The notes beneath the pieces were generated by a model. The model searched no databases. It was not told the DNA's origin and worked only from the letters and a program-made list of their open reading frames with translations. A program made the translations under genes and the position numbers. Below, one piece after another: positions 1 through 6,315 of a stretch of DNA of 9,243 bases (positions are counted from its first letter, which is position 1; the number at the start of each line of letters is the position of its first letter). This DNA comes from Pseudomonadota bacterium (GTDB taxonomy: Bacteria > Desulfobacterota > DSM-4660 > Desulfatiglandales > B25-G16), in assembly GCA_015223015.1 (NCBI GenBank), contig JADFWK010000236.1:1-9243 (forward strand), read 5' to 3'.

Positions 1-471
1 ACTTTTCAAGAACTGATCCCACTCTGGGATCCGGTTCATATTGGGTTTCACAGCAGACCCGGACACACCCCTGTTTTTCAAGGCAAGGAAAGCTTCTTCT
101 GTAAAAGACCTCTCGGCCTCTTTCTTCTCTGCCTGGTATTCTCTCTGGAGAGTCGTAAGGGGGGTAGTGTCAAGACCAACGACTTCGCTGAAGGCAGACA
201 CAATCGCATTGTTGTCGGTATCCAGGTTGAAATGAGCCACAAGATGTTTTGTGAGAAGCTTATATGGCAGATCAGCCTCTTTGCTGTGTATGCCTTCCAC
301 CTCTTTCCTGAGTCTGCTCACAGGAAAAGAATTATCCGAATATCTATTCACGATGCCCTGGACCTTGTTATCCAGCTCCTCCCTTTCAAGGTTGCGCTTT
401 TCCTCCTCGGTCAGGGTAAGATCTCTGGTTTTTTCAAGAACCAGTTCGAGCGTGCTTTTTATTTCTGCCAC
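1..471 (-). CDS. Conserved hypothetical protein, 3' end cut off by the window edge
   Basis: I read 157 open codons from a GTG start at 471 down to base 1, with no stop, so the C-terminus lies outside the window. The start is supported by GAGG at 479-482, 7 bases before the GTG; the frame closes at a stop at 496-498 and has no other start between. The protein begins VAEIKSTLELVLEKTRDL and is strongly charged, mostly helical-looking, rich in Glu, Lys and Arg, with no signal peptide, membrane segment or metal motif. Openings of the form MAEIKSTL.L..E+T are familiar to me from uncharacterised soluble proteins of Desulfobacterota (the DUF6657 type), but I cannot confirm the match. It follows proC by 93 bases in the same direction and may share its transcript. 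No function can be given. Confidence 0.8.
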   Translation of the reverse strand, partial: MAEIKSTLELVLEKTRDLTLTEEEKRNLEREELDNKVQGIVNRYSDNSFPVSRLRKEVEGIHSKEADLPYKLLTKHLVAHFNLDTDNNAIVSAFSEVVGLDTTPLTTLQREYQAEKKEAERSFTEEAFLALKNRGVSGSAVKPNMNRIPEWDQFLKS

Positions 472-564
472 AACTGTGCCTCGTGAGTCATTTGTTTAGG
501 TTTCCCCTTATCAAGATTTCAAGACAAAATTCTAAAGGTACTGAGGTGTGGAGTTGCGTATCCG

Positions 565-1404
565 CTATTCCTCTGCGAAGTTCTTGATCATCATCTCTCC
601 CAGTTCCTTGGATCGCCTGGTCGCAGCCTCCACGGCATTGATAAGGGTCGTTCGAAGTCCCCCTTGCTCTAAGGTATGAAGACCGGCGATGGCCGTTCCT
701 CCAGGTGAAGTAACCCTGTCCTTTAATTTTCCCGGGTGTTCATTTGTCTCCATCAGTAGTTTTGCAGCTCCCAAAACCGTTTGGGTTGAAAGCAAAAGAG
801 CATCCTCTCGTGAAAGACCCATCTTTACCCCAGCATCGGCCAGGGCATCAACGATTAAGAAGAGGTAAGCGGGACCACTCCCACTCAACCCGGTTATGGC
901 ATCCATGAGCTCCTCTTCGATAATCACACTTTTCCCCACGGAATCGAAGATAGCCTTGGCTACCTTAAGATCATCCTTGAGCGCATGCTTTCCGGGTGCA
1001 ATGGCTGCAGCGCCCTCCTTAACGGATGCTGATATGTTGGGCATGACACGAACAAGGCGCAGGTCCTTGTTGAGGCACGACTCTATGGCCGACAATGGGA
1101 CACCAGCGGCAATGGAGATAATGAGTTTTGACATATCCAGGGAGGTCGCTGTTTCCCTCAGCACCGAGGCCATAATTTGAGGTTTCACTGCATAGACAAC
1201 TATCTCCGATGCACTAACCACATTGAGATTGTTTCCACTTGTGAGTACCCCGTATGACTCCTTTACTATTTTAAGCTTATCCTTGCGAATGTCCGAGCAG
1301 ATAATATTTTCGGGTGTGGATGATCGGGAATGGAGGAGTCCGCTAATCAGGGCCTCACCCATGTTTCCCGCCCCCACAATACCGATTTTTTTGTCCTTCA
1401 GCAT
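565..1404 (-). CDS. proC: Pyrroline-5-carboxylate reductase
   Basis: Cytoplasmic enzyme that reduces 1-pyrroline-5-carboxylate to L-proline with NAD(P)H, the last step of proline synthesis. The 279-residue length is normal for the family. The N-terminal Rossmann domain has the dinucleotide loop GAGNMG at residues 11-16, VKP at 73-75 and VMPN at 120-123. The C-terminal dimerisation and catalytic domain carries GLSGSGPAY at 172-180 and the family signature DRVTSPGGTAIAG at 229-241. The ATG at 1404 has AGGAG at 1415-1419, 10 bases upstream. A sigma-70-like promoter lies about 110 bases upstream (1516-1543), so it probably heads its own unit and continues into the hypothetical gene at 471. An OCD-family enzyme upstream in the window also acts on imino/amino acids, but the two genes are separated and any link is inference. 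Confidence 0.97.
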   Translation of the reverse strand: MLKDKKIGIVGAGNMGEALISGLLHSRSSTPENIICSDIRKDKLKIVKESYGVLTSGNNLNVVSASEIVVYAVKPQIMASVLRETATSLDMSKLIISIAAGVPLSAIESCLNKDLRLVRVMPNISASVKEGAAAIAPGKHALKDDLKVAKAIFDSVGKSVIIEEELMDAITGLSGSGPAYLFLIVDALADAGVKMGLSREDALLLSTQTVLGAAKLLMETNEHPGKLKDRVTSPGGTAIAGLHTLEQGGLRTTLINAVEAATRRSKELGEMMIKNFAEE

Positions 1405-1515
1405 GATTCCGTTTCTCCTGAACTAGAGGATGAAAGAAATGGCACCCCTAAGGAAATTCTAATCCCGGCTTGTTCTTTGCAGATACCGCCCTTTCCCTTA
1501 GGGTCAGATCACATC

Positions 1516-1543
1516 ATTTTAGGTTTTGATTGCTAATAGTCAA
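1516..1543 (-). promoter_or_regulatory. Candidate sigma-70 promoter for proC
   Basis: On the minus strand TTGACT (1538-1543) is followed after 16 bases by TAAAAT (1516-1521). Both hexamers match the sigma-70 consensus at five of six positions. Transcription would start near 1508-1510, giving a leader of about 105 bases before the proC ATG. Its place in the gap after the tungsten oxidoreductase gene fits a new transcription unit. Prediction only; no data on start sites. Confidence 0.55.
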
Positions 1544-1602
1544 GAAAAAACCTGAGATTAAGATCCGGTGACCTTATTGGATAATGTGAGATATTCAACT
1601 GA

Positions 1603-1654
1603 GGGCGAGGAACTTGATTGGAAATAGCCTGCAAGGGACCCGGGAACCTCGCCC
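1603..1654. repeat. Inverted repeat, possible weak terminator or leader stem
   Basis: GGGCGAGG at 1603-1610 is the exact reverse complement of CCTCGCCC at 1647-1654, an 8-bp GC-rich stem with a 36-base loop that itself contains GGGACCCGGG. There is no U-run after it on either strand, so it is not a standard intrinsic terminator. It sits about 100 bases past the end of the tungsten oxidoreductase gene. Confidence 0.35.
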
Positions 1655-1756
1655 GTCCTTCTGTGGTGTGCATTCTCTGATTTTTGGCTTTTTGACTAGT
1701 CTTCAGCGTGCAAACTCCTTCTTTTGACCGCCTCATTTGACCTGACTTAATTCGGC

Positions 1757-3898
1757 TTACTGGTATCTTGATACCAGCTCCACTACATCGGGAAAATCTA
1801 TTCCCAGTTCCATTATCTTTTCAACCGTTGGTACCCCGTCCTTTGTCCAGCCGCGACGTTTGTACACGGCATCCTTGAGCTTCTCGTATTGACCCTCCCG
1901 GTATTCCCTCAGGGCTTTGAGCTTCTGCCCGGTGCTTTTGCCTGAAGGATCCATGATGCCCAGTTCCTTGAGCTGCCCGTCATACCTGCTCTGGCGGGAC
2001 TCATACTCCTCAGCCGTAACAGGCCCCATTGCCCTATATGGTATGGTGTCGTGCTCCCTCCTGCCGAACCCCTGCCTGAGATTGAATATCCTCTGAAAGT
2101 TATAGACCCTCTCGCTCATCCTGATCAAATCATCAGGCTCAACCTCTATACCGGTAACGGCGGAGAAAAACTCCGCATACCACTTCACATGTTTCATCAC
2201 TTTTGCAGGCTCCGGGGTCCCCTTGTTATCCTCAGGCACTATATCGTTCCAGGGAAGCTTGCACAGGCCATTGAGGCCGAACCAGGTCCTCCACATTGGA
2301 AACCAGTGCAAGGCCTCGGCCTTTTGCTCGAAGGTTGGCATTACCTTATTGACCATGTCCAAGAATATGAGCCATGCCTCATCATGCTGGGGACCCTTTA
2401 GGGTAAGGCCATATCCGCCCTGTTGCGCAAGCGACTCTTTTGTCACGTACTCGGAAACCTCCAGGCCCTTGGACTCCATTCCAATATCTTGCATGGTAGC
2501 GGGATCAGCACCATATTCCTTTGCAAATAGATCCTTCATTCTCCTTACACCCTGGCCTACTACAGCGCCAAACCCTTCACCCCTAGCCATCTGGTGAATC
2601 ACTTCTAAGGCCGCTCCCTTGTTCCCAAAACCGAGCTCCAGGCCCCCGGTGACGGTCTTATCTATCAGTCCCATTTCATAGCATTCCATGGCAAACGCCG
2701 TTGCGGTACCTACCGAGATGGTATCGAGGCCGTACGTGTCGCAATAGAAATTCACCTCTATCAAGAAATCGGGGTCGAATATACCCCAGCTGGAACCGCA
2801 CCCGGCGATTGTCTCGTACTCGGGGCCGTCAACCCACACGCTCTGTCTTTTGTAAGGGCCCGTCTTGAGGACAAAATCCTTTACCACATGCGAACAGGCC
2901 ACCGAACACCCCATCCAGCAGCCGTCGAAACCGGGATGGAACTTCTTCCGGTATACCTCCCTGCCTAGGCTCTTTCCATCGGGGTGACTCCCGAATCGAA
3001 AGTTGTTGACAGGAAGGCAGTCGTGATCGTTCATGATATCCACCAAGTGTGTTGTTCCTACCCGAGCCATCTCGTTCTGCTGGGGATCAAGGGTCCTGAT
3101 CTCTTTGCTATATTTCCTTCCTCCTGCCTTGAGTTTATCCGGGTCAGCGGGTTGATTTATCTCTGCTGTTACCTTGGAGAACTTGGCAACGATGGCCCGT
3201 ATCTTCTTGTCCCGAAAAACCGTGCCCGTGCCACCCCGGCCTGCCTGTTTATACCGATATGTCTTGCGAGCATTGTCATACCATGAAAAGTTGAGACAGC
3301 CCATCAACGTATGTTCCGCCCCTGAGCCTGCCGAAACGGACGCAATGGACCTCAGTTTTCCCTCGCCATACCTCTCACCTAGGATCGTGCCAAGAAGATG
3401 GGTATCGCTCGGGAGGCCTTCCGCGTCCACTATGCTTACCACACCTTTGTCACCGTCTATTACAATGACGACGTCTGTGTCAGCTTTACCCTGGATCTCC
3501 AGTGCATCCCACCCAGCAAATTTGAGATAGGGGCCAAAATAGCCGCCTACATTGGAATCCATAACCGTTTCGGTTGCTGGCGATATGGTTGTCACAATGC
3601 TCTTGCCGCTGCCTGGATAGAGCGTGGTTCCTCCCAGGGGGCCGCAGGCTATGCATATCTCGTTTTGGGGATCATTCCATTTGGTCTTTTCTCTAGTTGC
3701 ATTCCAGAGTAACCACAAATCAAACCCCCGCCCGCCAGTAAATATCCTTTTCATTTCATCTGAAACTGGTTTGCTTGAGATCTTCTTATCGGAAAGATTT
3801 ATGTATAATGTTCGATTGGTATAGCCCTTTTCGATTTGAGCAATAGGGTAATCAAATCTAAGCAATGCCTTTTTCTGATCTCTCTCCAAAGATGCCAT
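1757..3898 (-). CDS. Tungsten aldehyde ferredoxin oxidoreductase family protein, BamB-like
   Basis: Member of the AOR family, which holds a tungstopterin and one [4Fe-4S] cluster and oxidises aldehydes, or in the BamB branch is the catalytic subunit of class II benzoyl-CoA reductase. I start it at the ATG at 3898 because AGGAGG lies 7 bases upstream (3906-3911); the frame is open to 3961 but the extra 21 residues have no such support. The resulting 713 residues are somewhat long for AOR (about 600-660). Visible motifs: GGRGF at 55-59, AGRGGTG at 219-225, the cluster ligands C327, C331 and C335 in a C-x3-C-x3-C pattern, DGPEYE at 357-362, pterin motif DxxGLD at 387-392, and the fourth ligand C546 in GLNGLCKLP. 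Archaeal AORs have C-x2-C-x3-C instead. The Asp of the second DxxGLC motif is Gly here. No electron-transfer partner gene sits beside it. Substrate unknown. Confidence 0.9.
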   Translation of the reverse strand: MASLERDQKKALLRFDYPIAQIEKGYTNRTLYINLSDKKISSKPVSDEMKRIFTGGRGFDLWLLWNATREKTKWNDPQNEICIACGPLGGTTLYPGSGKSIVTTISPATETVMDSNVGGYFGPYLKFAGWDALEIQGKADTDVVIVIDGDKGVVSIVDAEGLPSDTHLLGTILGERYGEGKLRSIASVSAGSGAEHTLMGCLNFSWYDNARKTYRYKQAGRGGTGTVFRDKKIRAIVAKFSKVTAEINQPADPDKLKAGGRKYSKEIRTLDPQQNEMARVGTTHLVDIMNDHDCLPVNNFRFGSHPDGKSLGREVYRKKFHPGFDGCWMGCSVACSHVVKDFVLKTGPYKRQSVWVDGPEYETIAGCGSSWGIFDPDFLIEVNFYCDTYGLDTISVGTATAFAMECYEMGLIDKTVTGGLELGFGNKGAALEVIHQMARGEGFGAVVGQGVRRMKDLFAKEYGADPATMQDIGMESKGLEVSEYVTKESLAQQGGYGLTLKGPQHDEAWLIFLDMVNKVMPTFEQKAEALHWFPMWRTWFGLNGLCKLPWNDIVPEDNKGTPEPAKVMKHVKWYAEFFSAVTGIEVEPDDLIRMSERVYNFQRIFNLRQGFGRREHDTIPYRAMGPVTAEEYESRQSRYDGQLKELGIMDPSGKSTGQKLKALREYREGQYEKLKDAVYKRRGWTKDGVPTVEKIMELGIDFPDVVELVSRYQ

Positions 3899-3905
3899 CC
3901 TATAA

Positions 3906-3911
3906 CCTCCT
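3906..3911 (-). promoter_or_regulatory. Ribosome binding site that fixes the tungsten oxidoreductase start
   Basis: AGGAGG on the minus strand, a full Shine-Dalgarno match, 7 bases before the ATG at 3896-3898. It lies inside the longer open frame that begins at 3961, so it argues that the true N-terminus is MASLERDQ. Confidence 0.85.
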
Positions 3912-3972
3912 GATTTATAACTGTTCACCACCGCCATGAGCTGGCTGTTCCAATTAGACAAGGACCCTATAT

Positions 3973-4620
3973 TTAAACCATTTCCTCTTCAAAAACAAGC
4001 TTTCCCGTCTCAAAACGAGGAAATGAAAAGCAAGACAGATCAATTGTCCTATATTTTCCGAACTGGATTAACTCTGAGATGCACTTTCCTATTGCAGAAG
4101 ACTACTGCAGACCATGACCGCTAAAACCCACTGCGCCATAAAAACCCTCGACATCACCAAAATGACCAATAATCGCATTTCCATCGATTCTATTCATAGC
4201 ATAGAGCCCTGCCCAACCCCTGATCAATCTGGCGGTATCAAATGCGGGAACCCTCACCTTTATGATCTGGGTTTTTCTTGAGGCCTTATTGATAACTGTG
4301 TCAATAACGACTGCCTCTTGAAGAGGACCCCCCTTAAAATCTGTCAATAAAACAGTATCCCCTCTCTTACAGTCATAGTTATAGACCTCATAAGCGAGAG
4401 AGACCACAGGGTTGTCCTTATTCTCGCGGTAATCTACCAGAGATATTGCCAGACCAGGACAGATGAATACACATTTGTTACAACCAATACATTCTTGGTT
4501 CTCAATCTGAGGTTTCTCCAAAAGGGAGTCACCATGAATAGAGATTACCTCCTTTGGGCATACAGAAACACAGAGGTTGCAAGGAATTTCCTGTGCGCAA
4601 TGGAAGAGCGGAATAATATT
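3973..4620 (-). pseudogene. Chimeric remnant of an Fe-S/FAD amino-acid (opine-type) oxidase operon
   Basis: One reading frame carries two partial genes joined together. Bases 4620 to about 4249 encode a two-cluster ferredoxin-like region: HCAQEIPCNLCVSVCP, then CIGCNKCVFICPGLAIS, then a beta-rich tail. This is the C-terminal Fe-S part of the alpha-type subunit of HcnABC/opine/sarcosine-oxidase-like complexes. From about 4248 the frame switches to the C-terminus of a DAO-family FAD subunit: RLIRGWAGLYAMN, DGNAIIG, VEGFY, GFSGHGLQ. A TAG at 4102-4104 interrupts it, yet typical family sequence continues for 42 more sense codons (SSAIGKCISELI, IDLSCFSFPRF) to TAA at 3973-3975. At the 5' end a stop at 4621-4623 directly precedes the Fe-S part and no ATG is available; the first usual start is a TTG at 4521, which would cut off the first Cys cluster. 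An internal deletion plus a nonsense change explains all this. Family reading is from memory. Confidence 0.8.
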
Positions 4621-4734
4621 TTATCCCCTCTGTCAAGAACGTTTTTTCATAGAATAAGATGAGAAGGTTCTCGTGCCAGAGAGGATAGTATAGTGAATAC
4701 TGAGGGAAGAATCGGGGTTAGTGTCCAGGAAAGA

Positions 4735-4754
4735 CCCCAGTTGAAAAACCGGGG
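4735..4754 (-). terminator. Hairpin, possible weak terminator after the OCD-family gene
   Basis: On the minus strand CCCCGGTT, loop TTTC, AACTGGGG forms an 8-bp stem with one G-U pair; on the plus strand that pair becomes an A-C mismatch, so the RNA fold favours minus-strand transcription. It is followed by TCTTTCC, a poor U-tract. It lies about 80 bases after the OCD-family stop codon. Termination is uncertain. Confidence 0.4.
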
Positions 4755-4785
4755 CTCTCACGTCTCACTCGCCTTCGCCAGGATG

Positions 4786-4805
4786 CCCCGCGCGGAAGCG
4801 CGGGG
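4786..4805. terminator. GC-rich perfect hairpin just after the OCD-family gene
   Basis: CCCCGCGC, a four-base loop GGAA, then GCGCGGGG: an 8-bp stem of only G-C pairs, 30 bases past the OCD-family stop. There is no U-tract on either side, so it is not a classical intrinsic terminator; it could protect a 3' end, work with the second hairpin at 4735-4754, or be part of a repeated extragenic element. Confidence 0.45.
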
Positions 4806-4835
4806 AGCTTCACTGAATGTAGCCTACAAACTGAA

Positions 4836-5798
4836 TCAGAGTTCAAGCCAGATTCCGATATTATTCTCAACGGCCTTCTTATAAATCTTAATGGCTGTTG
4901 CCATGTCATCCATGGCAAGTCCAAGATTTGCACAGATGATCTTTTCACTTGCATTTTCCCTGCCCGGCTTTATACCGGCAGCAATTTCACCGAGATCAGC
5001 ATAAATCTCAGGTATGTGCTGAAAGTATCCAAGGGATTTATAGTAGAGGCACTGCTCCCTGTCATCGGTGACAAACTTGTCGCAACTCTCAAATGCGGAT
5101 TTCTTAAAGTAGGAATCAAAGTCTACAGGGGAGGCAAACACCCCTGGCTTTAGCCAGTCACCTTCAATGGCTGGATGAGAGTTTTTAAGGATAGGGCCTG
5201 CCGTTACAATAATGTCGGAATTCCGGACTGCCTCTTCAGGACTCCCTACAATGCGTATGTTCAGTTCCGTCTGTTTCTGCATTTCTTCGGCGTATTTCTT
5301 GGCTGCATCCCCTGAAATATCGTAAGCCTTAACCTCTTTAAGTTTAGGCATCATGATGTGAAGCGCTCTTAGATTGGTCCTTCCCTGAACTCCACAACCA
5401 AGGATCCCCACTGTTGTTGATTCCATATTAGCCATGTATTTCGCTGCTATGGCGGTCGCAGCACCAGTCCTCATGGCGGTAATCCAAATACAGTCCATCA
5501 CTGAAAGGGGAACCCCTGTTTCCGGGTCGTTTAAAATGAGCAAGCCGGTGATATAGGGCAGATTCCGCTTGTAATTTTCAGGGTATCCGCTGACCCATTT
5601 AATCCCAGCTGAACCCAGAGAGGGAACATAGGCCGGCATCGCATGTATAAACGCATCAGGCTGAGTGTGAATCCCCGGTTTAGGTGGCATCTCGACATTG
5701 CCTAGACCTTTCTCCTTAAAGGACTCATCCAATGCCTCAATGATCTCCTCCATGGGTAAATCTACCTTTTCAATATCCCTTTGCGATAGATAGAGCAT
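4836..5798 (-). CDS. Ornithine cyclodeaminase / mu-crystallin family NAD(P)-dependent enzyme
   Basis: Cytoplasmic OCD/mu-crystallin family protein, 320 residues, the usual length. Family members deaminate ornithine to proline, interconvert alanine and pyruvate, or reduce cyclic imines and opines, so the substrate cannot be named from sequence. The substrate-site Lys and Arg of the family appear as K67 (GIKWVSGYPEN) and R110 (TAMRTGAATA). The Rossmann loop is GILGCGVQG at 131-139, followed by a second-strand acidic residue in AYD (158-160). The catalytic-region Asp is D226 or D228 in SPVDFDSY, and the C-terminal helix LAMDDMATA (294-302) is typical. The remnant immediately downstream on the same strand once encoded Fe-S and FAD oxidase subunits, a frequent partner set, so this gene is probably the surviving member of an amino-acid or opine oxidation operon. 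The start is discussed under 5811-5824. Confidence 0.9.
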   Translation of the reverse strand: MLYLSQRDIEKVDLPMEEIIEALDESFKEKGLGNVEMPPKPGIHTQPDAFIHAMPAYVPSLGSAGIKWVSGYPENYKRNLPYITGLLILNDPETGVPLSVMDCIWITAMRTGAATAIAAKYMANMESTTVGILGCGVQGRTNLRALHIMMPKLKEVKAYDISGDAAKKYAEEMQKQTELNIRIVGSPEEAVRNSDIIVTAGPILKNSHPAIEGDWLKPGVFASPVDFDSYFKKSAFESCDKFVTDDREQCLYYKSLGYFQHIPEIYADLGEIAAGIKPGRENASEKIICANLGLAMDDMATAIKIYKKAVENNIGIWLEL

Positions 5799-5810
5799 GT
5801 TTTGTGTTTT

Positions 5811-5824
5811 CAGTGTTTACTCCT
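5811..5824 (-). promoter_or_regulatory. Ribosome site placed oddly far from the OCD-family ATG
   Basis: AGGAG at 5820-5824 is the only good Shine-Dalgarno motif, but it is 21 bases before the ATG at 5798. An in-frame CTG at 5811-5813 lies 6 bases after it and would add five residues. Either translation begins at a rare CTG or the ATG is used with a distant or no ribosome site. I kept the ATG, since the protein reads as normal from there. Confidence 0.4.
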
Positions 5825-5914
5825 TTTTCTTAAAGCGCGGTTTCTTGCTTACTTAAGCATCGTAAAATATTCAATTTTCTAAAAGCGCATAGAAGCAGCA
5901 TATAGTATGTCAGC

Positions 5915-5966
5915 ATAGGTTCTGTTCAGCCACTACAATAGTAATATTTGTCCTTGGAGAACCTAT
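5915..5966. repeat. 9-bp inverted repeat upstream of the OCD-family gene
   Basis: ATAGGTTCT at 5915-5923 is the exact reverse complement of AGAACCTAT at 5958-5966, with 34 bases between. It sits about 120-170 bases before the OCD-family start and could be an operator pair or a leader stem. Nothing else supports a role. Confidence 0.35.
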
Positions 5967-6230
5967 CGGGTTAGGTATACTTGTTTATCTTGTCCTAAAT
6001 GGAACAATGGTTCTGATCCAAAAACTCGGCAGGATAATATTTCTGTACGGCATTTTTATGAGCCCAGCGGAGCAGAACGCAACACCCATTTCTGCTTCCA
6101 GCTCGGAGGATATGAAGAATCAGACTTGTGTCTTTGTTGCAGCTTAAGATTGATGATCTCGTAAAAAGCCAAAAATATCAAGATTTGGAGTAATGCCCCT
6201 GGGGCTAACTACTGACAATAATTCGCAATT

Positions 6231-6256
6231 GCCTGCAAAAAGGAGTTTTTACAGGC
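6231..6256 (-). terminator. Long hairpin after nfnB, possible terminator
   Basis: On the minus strand GCCTGTAAAAA, loop CTCC, TTTTTGCAGGC forms an 11-bp stem (one U-G pair) 60 bases after the nfnB stop. The U-run is inside the stem instead of following it, so it is not a textbook intrinsic terminator, although position and strength fit a 3' end. Confidence 0.5.
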
Positions 6257-6315
6257 GCATCAAGATTGGTCTAGCAGGCCGGTGGTGAGTCGGGCGGTGA
6301 TTTGCCCCATCTTCC

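Larger units (their letters stand above)
1405..1756. other. Intergenic region between the tungsten oxidoreductase gene and proC
   Basis: This 352-base gap holds the candidate proC promoter (1516-1543), the proC ribosome site (1415-1419) and an inverted repeat (1603-1654). A 67-codon open frame on the minus strand (1533-1736) has no good ribosome site, unremarkable composition and no recognisable motif, so I do not call it a gene. I see no clear U-tract terminator for the upstream gene. Confidence 0.6.
5799..6315. other. Intergenic region between nfnB and the OCD-family gene
   Basis: This 517-base gap contains a hairpin at 6231-6256 and a 9-bp inverted repeat at 5915-5966. I find no RNA gene, no convincing promoter and no gene. 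A plus-strand frame is open for 81 codons (5919-6164) and is Cys-rich but has no ATG, GTG or TTG; a minus-strand frame of about 40 codons from a TTG has no ribosome site. The OCD-family promoter should lie here, but no sigma-70 or sigma-54 pair stands out. Confidence 0.55.

Noticed and set aside
1533..1736. 67-codon minus-strand open frame between the tungsten enzyme and proC
   Set aside because: No ribosome site, no motif, and the proC promoter overlaps its end region; most likely chance.
3899..3961. 21-residue N-terminal extension of the tungsten oxidoreductase
   Set aside because: The strong AGGAGG at 3906-3911 lies within it, 7 bases before the better ATG at 3898.
4102..4521. A 139-residue ferredoxin-like gene starting at TTG 4521
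   Set aside because: The frame and Fe-S motifs extend upstream to 4620, the TTG would remove the first Cys cluster, there is no ribosome site, and the C-terminal half belongs to another family; it is better read as part of a pseudogene.
4618..4635. TTGACA on the minus strand followed by TATTAT
   Set aside because: The spacing is only about 12 bases, too short for a sigma-70 promoter.
4718..4954. 78-codon minus-strand frame overlapping the end of the OCD-family gene
   Set aside because: It lies in another frame of a well-supported gene and runs through both hairpins; a shadow.
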